From: Alphaproteobacteria bacterium
GTDB taxonomy: Bacteria; Pseudomonadota; Alphaproteobacteria; MPNO01; VGEU01
Assembly: GCA_016869145.1 (NCBI GenBank)
Contig: VGEU01000022.1
Coordinates: 1 to 38,141, forward strand
Direction of reading: 5' to 3'
DNA length: 38,141 nt
A program made the translations under genes and the position numbers. Below are positions 1 through 8,760 of the stretch, piece after piece. The notes beneath the pieces were generated by a model. It saw only the letters and a program-made list of their open reading frames with translations. It ran no database searches and was not told the origin of the DNA. Position 1 is the first letter of the stretch, and each line of letters opens with the position of its first letter.

Positions 1-989
1 GCGGCCGGTCGCGCCTCGAGCGGCACCGAGAGCGGCGGCACGGGATCGCCGCGGCGGAGCCCGCGCAGCGTCTGCATCGCGGCGCGCACCGGCGCGGTGA
101 GGCGCCATGACGTCGAGGCGAGGATCGCCTGGAGCTGGCCGTCGCGCTCGGCGAGACCAGCGCGCATGCGTTCGTTGTCGCGCCGGAGCACATCGAGCTC
201 GCGGTCCTGATCGGCGATACGGTCGCAGGCGCGGTCGATGTCGCGGCGCATCCACGTGACGTCGTGCGACAGGCGCTTCTCGCGGCCCGACAGGACGACG
301 CGGCGGCCGAGATTGGCGAACGCGGTCGCGATGCCGTCATTGGAGCGGGCCGCCTCGGCGACGAAGTCGAGGAACGACCGGTCGACGTCTCGGCCCACCG
401 CTAGCACGCCGAGGCCGTTGCCGTGCGCGAACTGGAACCCCGGGTAGCGGAGCGCGAGCTCGCCCCACAGCCGCCACACGCCGAAATCGCGCTCACGCAC
501 GTTGGTGTCGTGGAAAATGACGACGCCGCGCTCGCTCACCTTGGGCAGCCATGTCTCGAAGTCGTGGCGGACCGCGTCGTAGGTGTGCAGACCGTCGATG
601 TGGAGGAGATCGATCGTGGCGTCCTGGAAGTGCGCGACGGCCGCGTCGAACGTGGTGCGCACGAGGCGCGAGAACCCGCCATAGCGCGGATCGTGATGGG
701 CGCGGAGCGCATCGAGGACCTCGTCGCCGTAATAGCCCGCGTGCGGATCGCCCTCCCAGGTGTCGACCGCATAGGCGCGCGTGCCGGTACCGAGTGCCGC
801 GATCGCCTGGCAGAAGGCGCAGTAGGAATCGCCCTTGAACGCGCCGAGCTCGACCAGGACGCGGGGCCGAAGCGCCTCGATCAGGAAGAAGGCGAACGGG
901 ACGTGCTCCTGCCAGCTCTCGATGTCGGTGATGAACTCGGGCTCGGCGAACAGAAGATGATGATCGAGCGGATTGAAGCGATCGGCCAC
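1..989 (-). CDS. Class I methyltransferase with C-terminal coiled tail (partial, 3' end outside window)
   Basis: A frame open from a GTG at 989 to the left edge gives 329 residues without a stop. The first ~200 residues resemble the Methyltransf_24 / cephalosporin-hydroxylase-like SAM fold: VLVELGAFKGDSY is the glycine-rich SAM loop, LLHIDGLHTYDAV (about 127-140) is the acidic strand and turn of this family, and VIFHDTNV follows near 158. Residues about 235-285 are charged and heptad-like (coiled coil). A segment reading STSWRLTAPVRAAMQ, near 288-302, is a motif I associate with large multidomain glycosyltransferases and methyltransferases of O-antigen or capsule clusters, so a glycosyltransferase domain may follow outside the window. 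The start lies 11 nt after the Wzt-like ATPase stop, which suggests co-transcription and a role in modifying the exported glycan. Substrate unknown. Confidence 0.8.
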   Translation of the reverse strand, partial: MADRFNPLDHHLLFAEPEFITDIESWQEHVPFAFFLIEALRPRVLVELGAFKGDSYCAFCQAIAALGTGTRAYAVDTWEGDPHAGYYGDEVLDALRAHHDPRYGGFSRLVRTTFDAAVAHFQDATIDLLHIDGLHTYDAVRHDFETWLPKVSERGVVIFHDTNVRERDFGVWRLWGELALRYPGFQFAHGNGLGVLAVGRDVDRSFLDFVAEAARSNDGIATAFANLGRRVVLSGREKRLSHDVTWMRRDIDRACDRIADQDRELDVLRRDNERMRAGLAERDGQLQAILASTSWRLTAPVRAAMQTLRGLRRGDPVPPLSVPLEARPA

Positions 990-1000
990 GGCGGTCCCCG

Positions 1001-1759
1001 TCACTCGGCCGCGGCGGCGTTGTAGGCGGCGAAGATTTCGGCGACGGGACCGAAGGCGGCGACCCGGCCGGCGTCGAGCAGCACCGCCTTGTTGCAGAGC
1101 CGGCGCAGAAGCGGCTCGGAGTGAGAGGCTACCACGAGCACGCTCGACCGGCCGATGAAGCTCTCGAGCCGCCGCTCCGCCTTTTCGATGAAATGCGCGT
1201 CGCCCACGCCGATCCACTCGTCCATGACCAGGATTTCCGGATCAAAGCACGTCGAGACCGCGAAGGCGAGACGGAGCGTCATGCCGCTCGAATAGGTTCG
1301 GACCGGGAGCGACAGATGGTCGCCGAGCTCGGTGAAGGCGGCGATCTCGTCCATCCGCGCCTTGATGTCGGCGATCGGGATGTCGAGAAGGAGCCCGCGC
1401 AGCACGATGTTCTCGAAGCCGGTCGCATCGAGGTCCATGCCGAGCGTGGGATCGAACAGCGGCGCGACGTGCCCGGCACGGACGATCGTGCCCCGCGTCG
1501 GCTCGTAGACGCCGGCGATGACGCGAAGGAGCGTCGTCTTGCCCGCGCCGTTCCGCCCGACCAGGCCGACCCGGTCGCCGTGGCGGAACGCAAGCGTCAC
1601 ATCGGCGAGCGCATGCACGACCACGCGATCGGTGATGCCGCGCCCGAACCGCCCGCCGGTCGCCCTGCGCATCGCGAAGCGCTTGAGCGAGCGGCCGCTG
1701 CCCCCGCCGGAATAGACCGGGAAATCGACCGAGACGCGATCGAGCGTGATCTCCGCCAT
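1001..1759 (-). CDS. wzt: Polysaccharide ABC exporter ATP-binding subunit (Wzt/KpsT-like)
   Basis: This 252-residue ABC ATPase would power export of a lipid-linked or capsular polysaccharide across the inner membrane. Visible motifs are Walker A GRNGAGKT (68-75), ABC signature YSSGM (156-160), Walker B ILVMDE (176-181), followed by the IGVGDAHF stretch typical of Wzt/TagH-type ATPases, and the switch histidine in VVASHS (H213). An N-terminal extension of about 45 residues precedes the nucleotide-binding domain, as in polysaccharide exporters. The protein ends soon after the NBD, so it lacks the C-terminal carbohydrate-binding domain of Wzt proteins that recognise methyl- or phosphate-capped O-antigens. 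It starts 3 nt after the permease stop, so the two are almost certainly translated from one message. Confidence 0.93.
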   Translation of the reverse strand: MAEITLDRVSVDFPVYSGGGSGRSLKRFAMRRATGGRFGRGITDRVVVHALADVTLAFRHGDRVGLVGRNGAGKTTLLRVIAGVYEPTRGTIVRAGHVAPLFDPTLGMDLDATGFENIVLRGLLLDIPIADIKARMDEIAAFTELGDHLSLPVRTYSSGMTLRLAFAVSTCFDPEILVMDEWIGVGDAHFIEKAERRLESFIGRSSVLVVASHSEPLLRRLCNKAVLLDAGRVAAFGPVAEIFAAYNAAAAE

Positions 1760-1762
1760 CGC

Positions 1763-2590
1763 TCAGACCCAGTAGGCGATGCGGGCGCGGCAACGCCGGA
1801 ACACGAGGGCGGTCGCGATCCAGCCGACCGCCGTCACGGCGATGCAGACGAGCCAGCTCGCCGCCGCCGGCGCGTGGCCGAGGAGGGGCGCCCGGATCAG
1901 CTCGACGAAATGGAAGAACGGGTTGAGATCGACGAACAGCATGCGGTCGCCGGCGAGCTCCGGCTTCCAGATGATCGGCGTGACGAAGAAGACCATCTGG
2001 AGGAGGCTCGAGACGATCGGCGGCACGTCGCGGAACCGCGCGCATAGCGCGCCGACCAGGATGCCGAGCCAGGCCGCGTTGAGAACGAGGAGGACGAGGC
2101 CGGGGAGAACCAGGAGCGCGGTCGCGCCGGGCCAGATGCCGAAGATCAGGGCGACCACGACATAGACCACGGAATTGTGGGCGAGGATGATCAGGTTCCG
2201 CCACACGACCCGGTAGACGAAGGTCGAGTACGGCAGCGGCATCTGCTTGATGAACCCCTCCGCCTCGATGAACGTCGCGCAGCCCTCGGTGACGCATTGG
2301 GCGATGAACGCCCAGGCGAGGAAACCGAGGGTGAGGAAGGGCAGATAGTCGGCGATGTCGATCTTGAAGATCGTCGAGAACAGAAACCCGAGCGCGATCA
2401 CCATCACGGCCATCGACAAGGACAGCCAGAACGGGCCGATCAGCGAGCGCCGATAGCGCTGGCGGATGTCGTTCCAGCCCATCAGGCCCCACAGCCGCCA
2501 GCGACCGAGCCCCGCGAGGACATCGGTACCGACGTCCTGGCCGGTGGGCGCGGCGCGCGGCGAGCGTTGGAGGGGAGGTGCGGCGTCCAT
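1763..2590 (-). CDS. wzm: Polysaccharide ABC exporter permease (Wzm/KpsM-like, ABC-2 family)
   Basis: A 275-residue ABC-2 type membrane protein. The amphipathic stretch WNDIRQRYRRSLIGPFW (about 40-56) is the usual signature before the first membrane helix of O-antigen/capsule permeases. Further hydrophobic segments follow, including MAVMVIALGFLFSTIF, VVYVVVALIFGIW and WLVCIAVTAVGWIATALVF. I chose the ATG at 2590 because the protein then starts about 30 residues before the conserved region; the frame stays open upstream to 2713 but that part is arginine/proline-rich and looks non-coding. No convincing Shine-Dalgarno precedes 2590, so the start is uncertain. It pairs with the ATPase 3 nt downstream. 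Export substrate unknown. Confidence 0.9.
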   Translation of the reverse strand: MDAAPPLQRSPRAAPTGQDVGTDVLAGLGRWRLWGLMGWNDIRQRYRRSLIGPFWLSLSMAVMVIALGFLFSTIFKIDIADYLPFLTLGFLAWAFIAQCVTEGCATFIEAEGFIKQMPLPYSTFVYRVVWRNLIILAHNSVVYVVVALIFGIWPGATALLVLPGLVLLVLNAAWLGILVGALCARFRDVPPIVSSLLQMVFFVTPIIWKPELAGDRMLFVDLNPFFHFVELIRAPLLGHAPAAASWLVCIAVTAVGWIATALVFRRCRARIAYWV

Positions 2591-2874
2591 GAGCGATCGA
2601 TGCGGGAATGGGCGCCGGCACGACGGGACCGCGCGGCACCTCGGACTGGGTTGTGGACGGCTTGCGCGGGCGCGCCACCCCGGCGGCAGGCGTGGCGAGC
2701 CTACAGACCGCAATCCGGCGATACAAGGTTTCTCGACCGGGGCTTCTCGACGGGCGCCTCGCGACCGGCCTCCGTCCCCGCATGGCCTGAGGCATAAACA
2801 CCGCCGCCCCCCGCTTCAGGGCCGCGTCTTGCGCGGAGTCCCGCGGCAAGGCCGCATCATGCGAGGACTGTTGC
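2591..2874. other. Divergent intergenic region between exporter operon and methyltransferase block
   Basis: About 284 nt separate the minus-strand permease from the plus-strand methyltransferase, so promoters for both directions probably lie here, but I see no box pair good enough to name. Imperfect repeats built on ttctcgac occur around 2726-2765. GAGGA at 2862-2867 is a plausible ribosome-binding site for the GTG at 2875. Short open frames here show no recognisable protein and are probably chance in GC-rich DNA. Confidence 0.5.
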
Positions 2875-4409
2875 GTGAACGAGCCCCAGGGCAAAGCGCT
2901 GTTCCAGGAGATCGGCTACGAGGCCGGATTCCATCGCGAGCAGGCGCCGACGCATCTCGATTTCGCGCTCCGCCTGCACGGGGCGGCCGGCCCGTCACCG
3001 GCAGAACCGTACCATTATCTCGAGCTCGGATGCGGCCAGGGGACCACGGTCGCGATGCTCGCGGCAGCCAATCCGGACTGCCGCTTCGTCGCCAACGACA
3101 TCAACCCCGAGCATGTGCGCAACCTGCGCGCGCTCGCCGCCGACGGCGGTCTCGCGAATCTGACCGTCATCGAAGCGGGCTTCGCCGCGCTCGCAACGGC
3201 AGCGCTCCCGCCGTTCGACGTCATCACGATGCACGGCGTCTGGTCTTGGGTCGGCGAGACGAACAGGCGCGAGATCCTGGCGCTGGTCGCGGCGCGGCTG
3301 AAGCCGGGCGGGATCGCCTATGTCAGCTACAACGCGCTCCCCGGCTGGTCCGTCGCCGCGCCCCTCCAACGCCTCCTCGAGCGCCACGTCGCCGCGGAGA
3401 GCGGCGCGATCGAGACGCGGATCGGCCGCGCGGTCGCGTTGATGGAGACGCTCCGCGGCTCGGGCGCCCATTACTTCTCCGCGAACCAGCCCGCATCACG
3501 CTGGCTCGATTCGCTCGCCGGCAAGGACACGGGCTACATCGTGCACGAATATCTCGCCAGGAATTTCGCCGCGTTCTATGCGCCCGATGTTCATGCCGCC
3601 ATGGCAGAGGCCGGCCTGTCCTTCGCCGGGACCGCGCACATCATCGAGACCTCGGAGGAGAACGGCATGCCGGCAGCGGTGCCCGGACGCTCGCCGCCAC
3701 GGCGGACCGCTCGCTTCGGACGCTGATCGGCGATTTCTTCATGAACCGCCAGTTCCGCCGCGACGTGTTCGTCAAGGGCGCCCTGCCCGCAGCTGGTGCG
3801 CAGCACCCGGCCCTCGACCGCGCGCGCCCGTTCGCACTCGTCCGCGACCGCGCATCCGCGGTGCTCGAGGTGCAGATCCCGGGCGGCGGACACCACCGTC
3901 TGTCGCCGGAATTCTTCAACCCCCTCCTCGACCTCCTCGCGAAGGCCCCGCTTTCGATCGACGAGCTCGTCGCCTCGCCCGGCCACGCCTCGCGCGATCC
4001 GGCCTTGTTCGAGCAGGCGCTCACTATGCTCGTCGGCGTCGGCCATGCCGCGCCCTCTCTGCCGCGCACGACATGGGCCTCGCGCCGGTCGTCGACGGAC
4101 CGTTTCAACCGCGCCGTCGTCAAACGCATCGTCGCTGGACGACCGCCCGACTATCTCGCATCGCCCGTCCTCGGGAGCGGCGTCCGTGTCGATCTCCTCG
4201 ATGCGCTCTTTCTCGACGCGGCGGCGATCGGGAAGGAACCGGTTGGACACGCCATGGCGGGGCTCGCCGCGCTCGGCCGGAGCGTCGTCCGCGACGGGAA
4301 GCCTCTCACCGACGCAACCGTCGCCCGCGCCGAGCTCGTCCGGCTCCACGGCATCCATGCGGCGCCAGGCGGATCGATCGTCCGCCCGCTCGGCATCGCG
4401 CCTGGCTGA
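2875..4409 (+). pseudogene. SAM methyltransferase with regulatory domain, copy 1, disrupted by a -1 frameshift
   Basis: First of three paralogous methyltransferases. From the GTG at 2875 the frame encodes the catalytic half: SAM motif I YLELGCGQG (48-56), FVANDINPEH, and VSYNALPGWS. It then runs into a TGA at 3724-3726. The regulatory half continues in another frame (LRTLIGDFFMNRQFRRDVF through PDYLASPVLGSGV to a TGA at 4407-4409). The switch, equivalent to loss of one base, falls at about 3675-3700. Adding one base near the gtgccc run restores an approximately 511-residue product whose junction aligns without gaps to copies 2 and 3. Both halves keep strong identity to the paralogues, so the lesion is recent or a sequence error. 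If real, the first ORF would yield a 283-residue catalytic fragment. Family: class I methyltransferase plus methyltransferase regulatory domain (MethyTransf_Reg type). Substrate unknown; the location suggests glycan methylation. Confidence 0.85.
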
Positions 4410-4469
4410 TCGGGCACCGGATCGCCCGATCGATTCCCTGCGGCGCGGATAAGCTCTATACTGCGATAA

Positions 4470-4487
4470 GCTGCCCTGCAGGGCAGC
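4470..4487. promoter_or_regulatory. 18-bp perfect palindrome upstream of methyltransferase copy 2
   Basis: GCTGCCCTGCAGGGCAGC is a perfect, loop-free inverted repeat starting 41 nt before the GTG of the next gene. Just upstream, the octamer gataagct occurs twice (about 4448-4455 and 4465-4472), and TATACT at 4457-4462 resembles a -10 box, although no good -35 box is placed for it. No T-tract follows, so an intrinsic terminator is unlikely. A transcription-factor operator is the best guess. Chance occurrence in GC-rich DNA is possible. Confidence 0.4.
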
Positions 4488-4510
4488 CATTCCGGAACAG
4501 GAACGGAGCT

Positions 4511-6085
4511 GTGAGCGCGAGCTGGACGGACGGCTACATCACCGAGGTCGAATACACGGCGAGCTTCTTCCGCGAGCTTTCGCCGACGGTGCTGGGGCTC
4601 GCGGCGACGATCCAAGGCATCGAATCCCCGCCGGTCGACCGACCGTTCACCTATCTCGAGCTCGGCTGCGGCCATGGCGTGTCGACCTCGGTGCTGGCCG
4701 CAGCCAACCCGAACGGCCGCTTCTATGCCAACGACTTCAACCCGACCCATGTCCTCAACGCGCGCACGCTCGCGGCCGAAGGGGGGCTCCGGAACGTCAC
4801 CTTTCTCGAGGAGAGCTTCGCCGAGCTTTCGCTCATCGATCTGCCGGAGTTCGACTATATCGGCCTGCATGGCGTTCTATCTTGGATCAACGCCGACAAT
4901 CGTGCGCTCATCGCCGATCTCATCCGCCGATTTCTGAAGCCCGGCGGCTTCGTCTATGCGAGCTACAACACCCAACCGGGATGGGCGACCGGCGCGCCGA
5001 TCCAGCGCCTGTTCGAGCTCTACAGCGCGAGCCTTTCCGGGACCGTCATCGAGCGGATCGACCAATGCATGGCGCTCGCCGATCGACTGATCGCCGGCAA
5101 GGCGCGCTATTTCGCGATGAACCCCGCGGCCGCGGCGTGGGTCGAGAACATGAGGAAGCAGGATCGCCGCTATCTCGCGCACGAATATCTCTGCGGCACG
5201 TGGACGGCGTTCTACACCCCCGACCTCCACGCGCTGATGGATGCGGCGAAGCTGAGCCATGTCGGCTCGGCCAATATCATCGAGAACTATGACGACGCGG
5301 GACTGAACCCCGATGTGAGCGCGCTCCTCAAGAGCGTGACCGATCGCGGCCACCGCGAGTTTCTCGGCGACAACGCGCTTAACCGACGATTCCGGCGCGA
5401 CATCTTCGCGCGCGGCACGATCCGCTTGCCGCAGGCCGTGCAGAACCGTCGCCTCCTCGAGGTGCCCTTCGCGCTGATGCGCCCGCGCGCGGCCTGCGAG
5501 GCGGAGGTCACCGTGCCGGGCGCCGGCTCGATCAAGCTCGACACGCCCGTCTTCACGCCCATGCTCGATCGCCTCGCCGAGGGACCGAAGACCGTATCCG
5601 AGCTCGGTCAGGTGCCCGAGCTCGGTCGGCTCGGCGTGACGATGCTGTTGCGGGCGCTCCTCACCCTCACCTCGATCGCCTATGTCCAGGTGTGCCGGCC
5701 GCGCGTTGCGGGCGCGATCGACATCGCGGCGAGCGAGCGGTTCAACGAGGCCGTGATCCGCCGCGCGCTGTCGTTTCAGGGACCATCCTGCTTCGCGTCC
5801 CCGGTCCTCGGGAGCGGCCTCATCATCGACCCCCTCGATGCGATCTTCATCCACGCCGTCCGCCAACGCACCGATCCTGTCGCCCTGGTCGTCCAGCGGC
5901 TCGCCGCCACGCGTCAGACATACCGGAAGGACGGCGCGGCGATCACCGACGAGGCACAGCTCCGCGCCGAGATCGGGACGGGCTGGAGCCAGTTCGCGGC
6001 CCGCATGCCGGCCTTCCTCGCCGGGCTCGGCATCGCGACGGATCTCGAAACGTCGGCGCCGCCGCGCGCGGTCTCCACCGCCTAA
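4511..6085 (+). CDS. SAM methyltransferase with C-terminal regulatory domain, copy 2
   Basis: An intact 524-residue protein. The GTG at 4511 is chosen because the N-terminus then aligns residue for residue with copy 3 (both begin with a short lead into W-[TS]-D-G-Y-I-T-E), and purine-rich sequence lies upstream. Class I SAM fold: motif I YLELGCGHG (48-56), FYANDFNPTH (about 72-81) with the acidic residue expected to bind the SAM ribose, and VYASYNTQPGW (about 151-161). The second half (about 220-510) matches the methyltransferase regulatory domain, with NRRFRRDIFARG and CFASPVLGSGLIIDPLDA as the segments best shared with the other two copies. It lies 100 nt after copy 1 and 4 nt before the glycosyltransferase, suggesting an operon devoted to a surface glycan. 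Acceptor unknown. Confidence 0.88.
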   Translation: MSASWTDGYITEVEYTASFFRELSPTVLGLAATIQGIESPPVDRPFTYLELGCGHGVSTSVLAAANPNGRFYANDFNPTHVLNARTLAAEGGLRNVTFLEESFAELSLIDLPEFDYIGLHGVLSWINADNRALIADLIRRFLKPGGFVYASYNTQPGWATGAPIQRLFELYSASLSGTVIERIDQCMALADRLIAGKARYFAMNPAAAAWVENMRKQDRRYLAHEYLCGTWTAFYTPDLHALMDAAKLSHVGSANIIENYDDAGLNPDVSALLKSVTDRGHREFLGDNALNRRFRRDIFARGTIRLPQAVQNRRLLEVPFALMRPRAACEAEVTVPGAGSIKLDTPVFTPMLDRLAEGPKTVSELGQVPELGRLGVTMLLRALLTLTSIAYVQVCRPRVAGAIDIAASERFNEAVIRRALSFQGPSCFASPVLGSGLIIDPLDAIFIHAVRQRTDPVALVVQRLAATRQTYRKDGAAITDEAQLRAEIGTGWSQFAARMPAFLAGLGIATDLETSAPPRAVSTA

Positions 6086-6089
6086 CGTG

Positions 6090-7139
6090 ATGACCGATCG
6101 CCACGGAGAAGGCGGGCTCGCCGTCGTCCAGCCGCATATCGGGATTGGCGACATGGTGTGGCACGAGCCTTATCTCCGCGCGCTCGCCGCGACCCTGCCG
6201 GGCGGCCGGCTCACGCTGATCGCCAAGCCGACCTCGGAGGCCGACCAGATCCTCGGCGAGGCACCCTATCTCGCCGACATCCTCTGGCTCGAACGGCGAC
6301 TGCGCGATGCCGGCGGTCGTCATGACGGTCTCGCCGGTATCCCTCGTCTTGCCGCGCTGATGCGCCCGCGCCGCTTCGCGCGCCTCGTCGTGCTTCATCA
6401 CTCGTGGCGCTATGCGGCGGCGGCACGGCTCGCCGGAATTCCGTCGCGGCGTGGCTACGGCATCGCCTGGCAGCGCCAGTTCCTCAACGACAGCCCCTTC
6501 CTCGACCGCGCCGCGAAGAGGCTCCACCCGATCGATCGCGCGAAGCTCTGGTTCGCGACCGCGGGCATCACCGTCGCCGACCACGAGCCCCGAATCCGAC
6601 CCGGCCGCGACGCCATCGCGCGCATCGCGGATCGGTTCGGGGCAGCGCCCGCGCCTTGGCTCGTGCTCGGCATCGGTGTCTCGGCCGCGCCGCGACGGTG
6701 GCCGGAAGAGCGCTTTGCCGCCCTTCTCGACCGCGTCGGTCCGGACTGGGGCACCGTGTTCCTCGCAGGCAGCCCGGGCGAAGGCCCGATCGCGGATGCG
6801 ATTGTGGCCCGGCGCCGCGGCACCACGCGGACGGAGCGCGCGGTCGATCTGCCGCTCGCCGACATGACGGCGCTTCTCGCCGCGGCGGCGCTTTATGTCG
6901 GCAACGATACAAGTCTCCTCAACATTGCCGCCGCGACCGGCGTCCCGGCGATCGGGCTGTTCGGCGCCAACGCACCCTTGACGCATTCGGCGCGCATCAT
7001 CGCGGTCGTTCCCGCCGATGGCCGCTTCGATGCGATCGAGGGCATGCGGCGGATCGATGTCGAAGCCGTCGTCGCGGCGGTCGAGCGAATCGCGCCGGCG
7101 GCGATCCGGGATCGAACGCCACGCCCACTTGCTCTATAA
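6090..7139 (+). CDS. Glycosyltransferase family 9 (ADP-heptosyltransferase-like)
   Basis: A 349-residue GT-B protein of the heptosyltransferase family (GT9), which transfers sugars, often heptose, onto LPS core or related glycans at the inner membrane. The N-terminus has the family's phosphate-near glycine loop in PHIGIGDMVWHEP (about 13-25). The C-terminal half has the nucleotide-sugar site: GIGVSAAPRRWPEERFAAL, then YVGNDTSLLNIAAATGVP with IGLFGAN (about 269-293). The ATG at 6090 follows the preceding stop by 4 nt; a GTG at 6087 in the same frame is an alternative. It is embedded between two paralogous methyltransferases, so it probably builds the structure they modify. Donor and acceptor cannot be read from sequence. 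Confidence 0.9.
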   Translation: MTDRHGEGGLAVVQPHIGIGDMVWHEPYLRALAATLPGGRLTLIAKPTSEADQILGEAPYLADILWLERRLRDAGGRHDGLAGIPRLAALMRPRRFARLVVLHHSWRYAAAARLAGIPSRRGYGIAWQRQFLNDSPFLDRAAKRLHPIDRAKLWFATAGITVADHEPRIRPGRDAIARIADRFGAAPAPWLVLGIGVSAAPRRWPEERFAALLDRVGPDWGTVFLAGSPGEGPIADAIVARRRGTTRTERAVDLPLADMTALLAAAALYVGNDTSLLNIAAATGVPAIGLFGANAPLTHSARIIAVVPADGRFDAIEGMRRIDVEAVVAAVERIAPAAIRDRTPRPLAL

Positions 7140-7181
7140 CCGGCGGCGCGCCCCCGGGAACGCCGAAGAAGAGGAACGCCC

Positions 7182-8756
7182 GTGTACAGCAACTGGTCCG
7201 ACGGCTACATCACCGAAATCGAGTACACGGCGAACTTCTACCGCGAGCTGGCGCCGACCCATTTCGCCTTCGCCGCACTCCTCGGCCTGGTCGAAGCGCC
7301 GCCGACCGACCGCCCGTTCACCTATTTCGAGCTCGGCTGCGGCCACGGGGTCGCAACCAACCTGCTCGCGGCCTGTCACCCGGATGCGACGTTCTACGGC
7401 AACGACATCAACCCGAGCCACATCCTGAGCGGCCGCCAACTCGCCGCGGAGGCCGGCCTCTCGAACGTCCACTTTCTCGAGAAGAGCTTCGCTGAGCTCG
7501 CGGATGTCACGTTGCCGCCGCTCGACTTCATCTCGATGCACGGCATCTATGCGTTGATCTCCGACGACAACCGCCGCTTCATCGTCGACTTCATCCGCCG
7601 CCGGCTGCGCCCGGGCGGCCTCGTCTATGTGAGCTACAACGCGATGCCCGGCTGGTCGGTGCCGGCCGCGCTGCAGCGCCTCGTCGCCGAGACCGCCGAG
7701 CGCGCCACCGGCACGGTCGGCCAGCGGATCGAGCACAGCCTCGGCATCCTCGAACGCATGCTGACCGGACAGGCGCGTTTCTTCGCCGTCAACCCGGTGC
7801 TCAAGCCGTGGCTCGACGGCATGAAGGGTCAGGACCGCACCTATCTCGCCCACGAATATCTCTGCGGCAACTGGCACGCCTTCTATGCCGCCGACGTGAT
7901 GCGCGAGATGGGCGAGGCGAAGCTCTCGCTGGTCGGCTCGGTGCTGCCGATCGAGATGTTCGACGACATGACGGTGCCGCCCGACCTCCGCGAGCTCGTG
8001 CGCGGAATCACGGACCGCGCGCTCCGCGAGACGGTGCGCGACTTCGCGATCAACGCGCAATTACGCCGCGACATCTATGCCCGCGGCCTTGCCCGGATCG
8101 ATCCGGCGGTCCAGCGCGAACGGCTCCTGACGCTTCGCCTCGCGCTCAACCGGACGCGCGAGCTCTGCACCAACGAGTTCAATCTCGCCTTCGGCGCGAC
8201 GCTCAACGTCGAGCCCGAGATCACCACCCCGGTCTATGATGCGCTCGCCGCCCAGCCACGCTCGACGCTCAATCTCCTCGCCGATCCGGCGCTCGCGAAG
8301 ATCGGCGCGGAGCGGCTGCTCCGCACCATGATCACGCTGATCGCGACGGGCGCGGTGCAGGTCTGCGCCTCGCCCGAAGGCGATGCCGCGCGCCGGCGCA
8401 CCACGGAGGCGTTCAACCGTGTCGTCATCGAGCGCGCGCAGTCGGCGCGGCCGCCGCGCTATCTCGCCTCGCCGATCGCCGCCAACGGCGTGCCGCTCGA
8501 TCCGATCGACGGCCTGTTCCTCGACGCCTGCCGCAAGGGCCGTGATCCGATCGGCCACACCGAGGAACGCTTTCTGGCCATGGGGCGCCAGCTCATGAAG
8601 GAAGGAAAGCCGATCGCCGATGCGGAGGAGGCGCGGCGCGAGCTCGAGGCGCGCTACCGCACGTTCTACGAGCGGCTCCTCCCCGCCTGGCAGGCGATCG
8701 GCATCGCGACCGATCTCGTCCGCGCCGAGACCAATCCCGTCCGCGCCGCCGGCTGA
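7182..8756 (+). CDS. SAM methyltransferase with C-terminal regulatory domain, copy 3
   Basis: A 524-residue intact paralogue, exactly the length of copy 2. The GTG at 7182 has a good Shine-Dalgarno (GAGGAA, six bases upstream). SAM motif I is YFELGCGHG (48-56), followed by FYGNDINPSH, IYALISDDNRRFI, and VYVSYNAMPGWS. The regulatory half carries INAQLRRDIYARG and RYLASPIAANGVPLDPIDGLF. The gene starts 42 nt after the GT9 stop and ends 4 nt before a convergent Fe-S gene, closing the methyltransferase block. Three diverged copies in one locus suggest three methylation positions or sugars rather than redundancy; that is inference. Confidence 0.9.
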   Translation: MYSNWSDGYITEIEYTANFYRELAPTHFAFAALLGLVEAPPTDRPFTYFELGCGHGVATNLLAACHPDATFYGNDINPSHILSGRQLAAEAGLSNVHFLEKSFAELADVTLPPLDFISMHGIYALISDDNRRFIVDFIRRRLRPGGLVYVSYNAMPGWSVPAALQRLVAETAERATGTVGQRIEHSLGILERMLTGQARFFAVNPVLKPWLDGMKGQDRTYLAHEYLCGNWHAFYAADVMREMGEAKLSLVGSVLPIEMFDDMTVPPDLRELVRGITDRALRETVRDFAINAQLRRDIYARGLARIDPAVQRERLLTLRLALNRTRELCTNEFNLAFGATLNVEPEITTPVYDALAAQPRSTLNLLADPALAKIGAERLLRTMITLIATGAVQVCASPEGDAARRRTTEAFNRVVIERAQSARPPRYLASPIAANGVPLDPIDGLFLDACRKGRDPIGHTEERFLAMGRQLMKEGKPIADAEEARRELEARYRTFYERLLPAWQAIGIATDLVRAETNPVRAAG

Positions 8757-8760
8757 TCCG

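Noticed and set aside
2608-2790. Small gene in the divergent exporter/methyltransferase gap
   Set aside because: Composition is non-protein-like and there is no ribosome-binding site or recognisable product.
1242-2894. A 550-codon open frame antisense-shifted over the exporter genes
   Set aside because: It overlaps clear wzt and wzm coding sequence in another frame and translates to low-complexity Arg/Pro/Ala.
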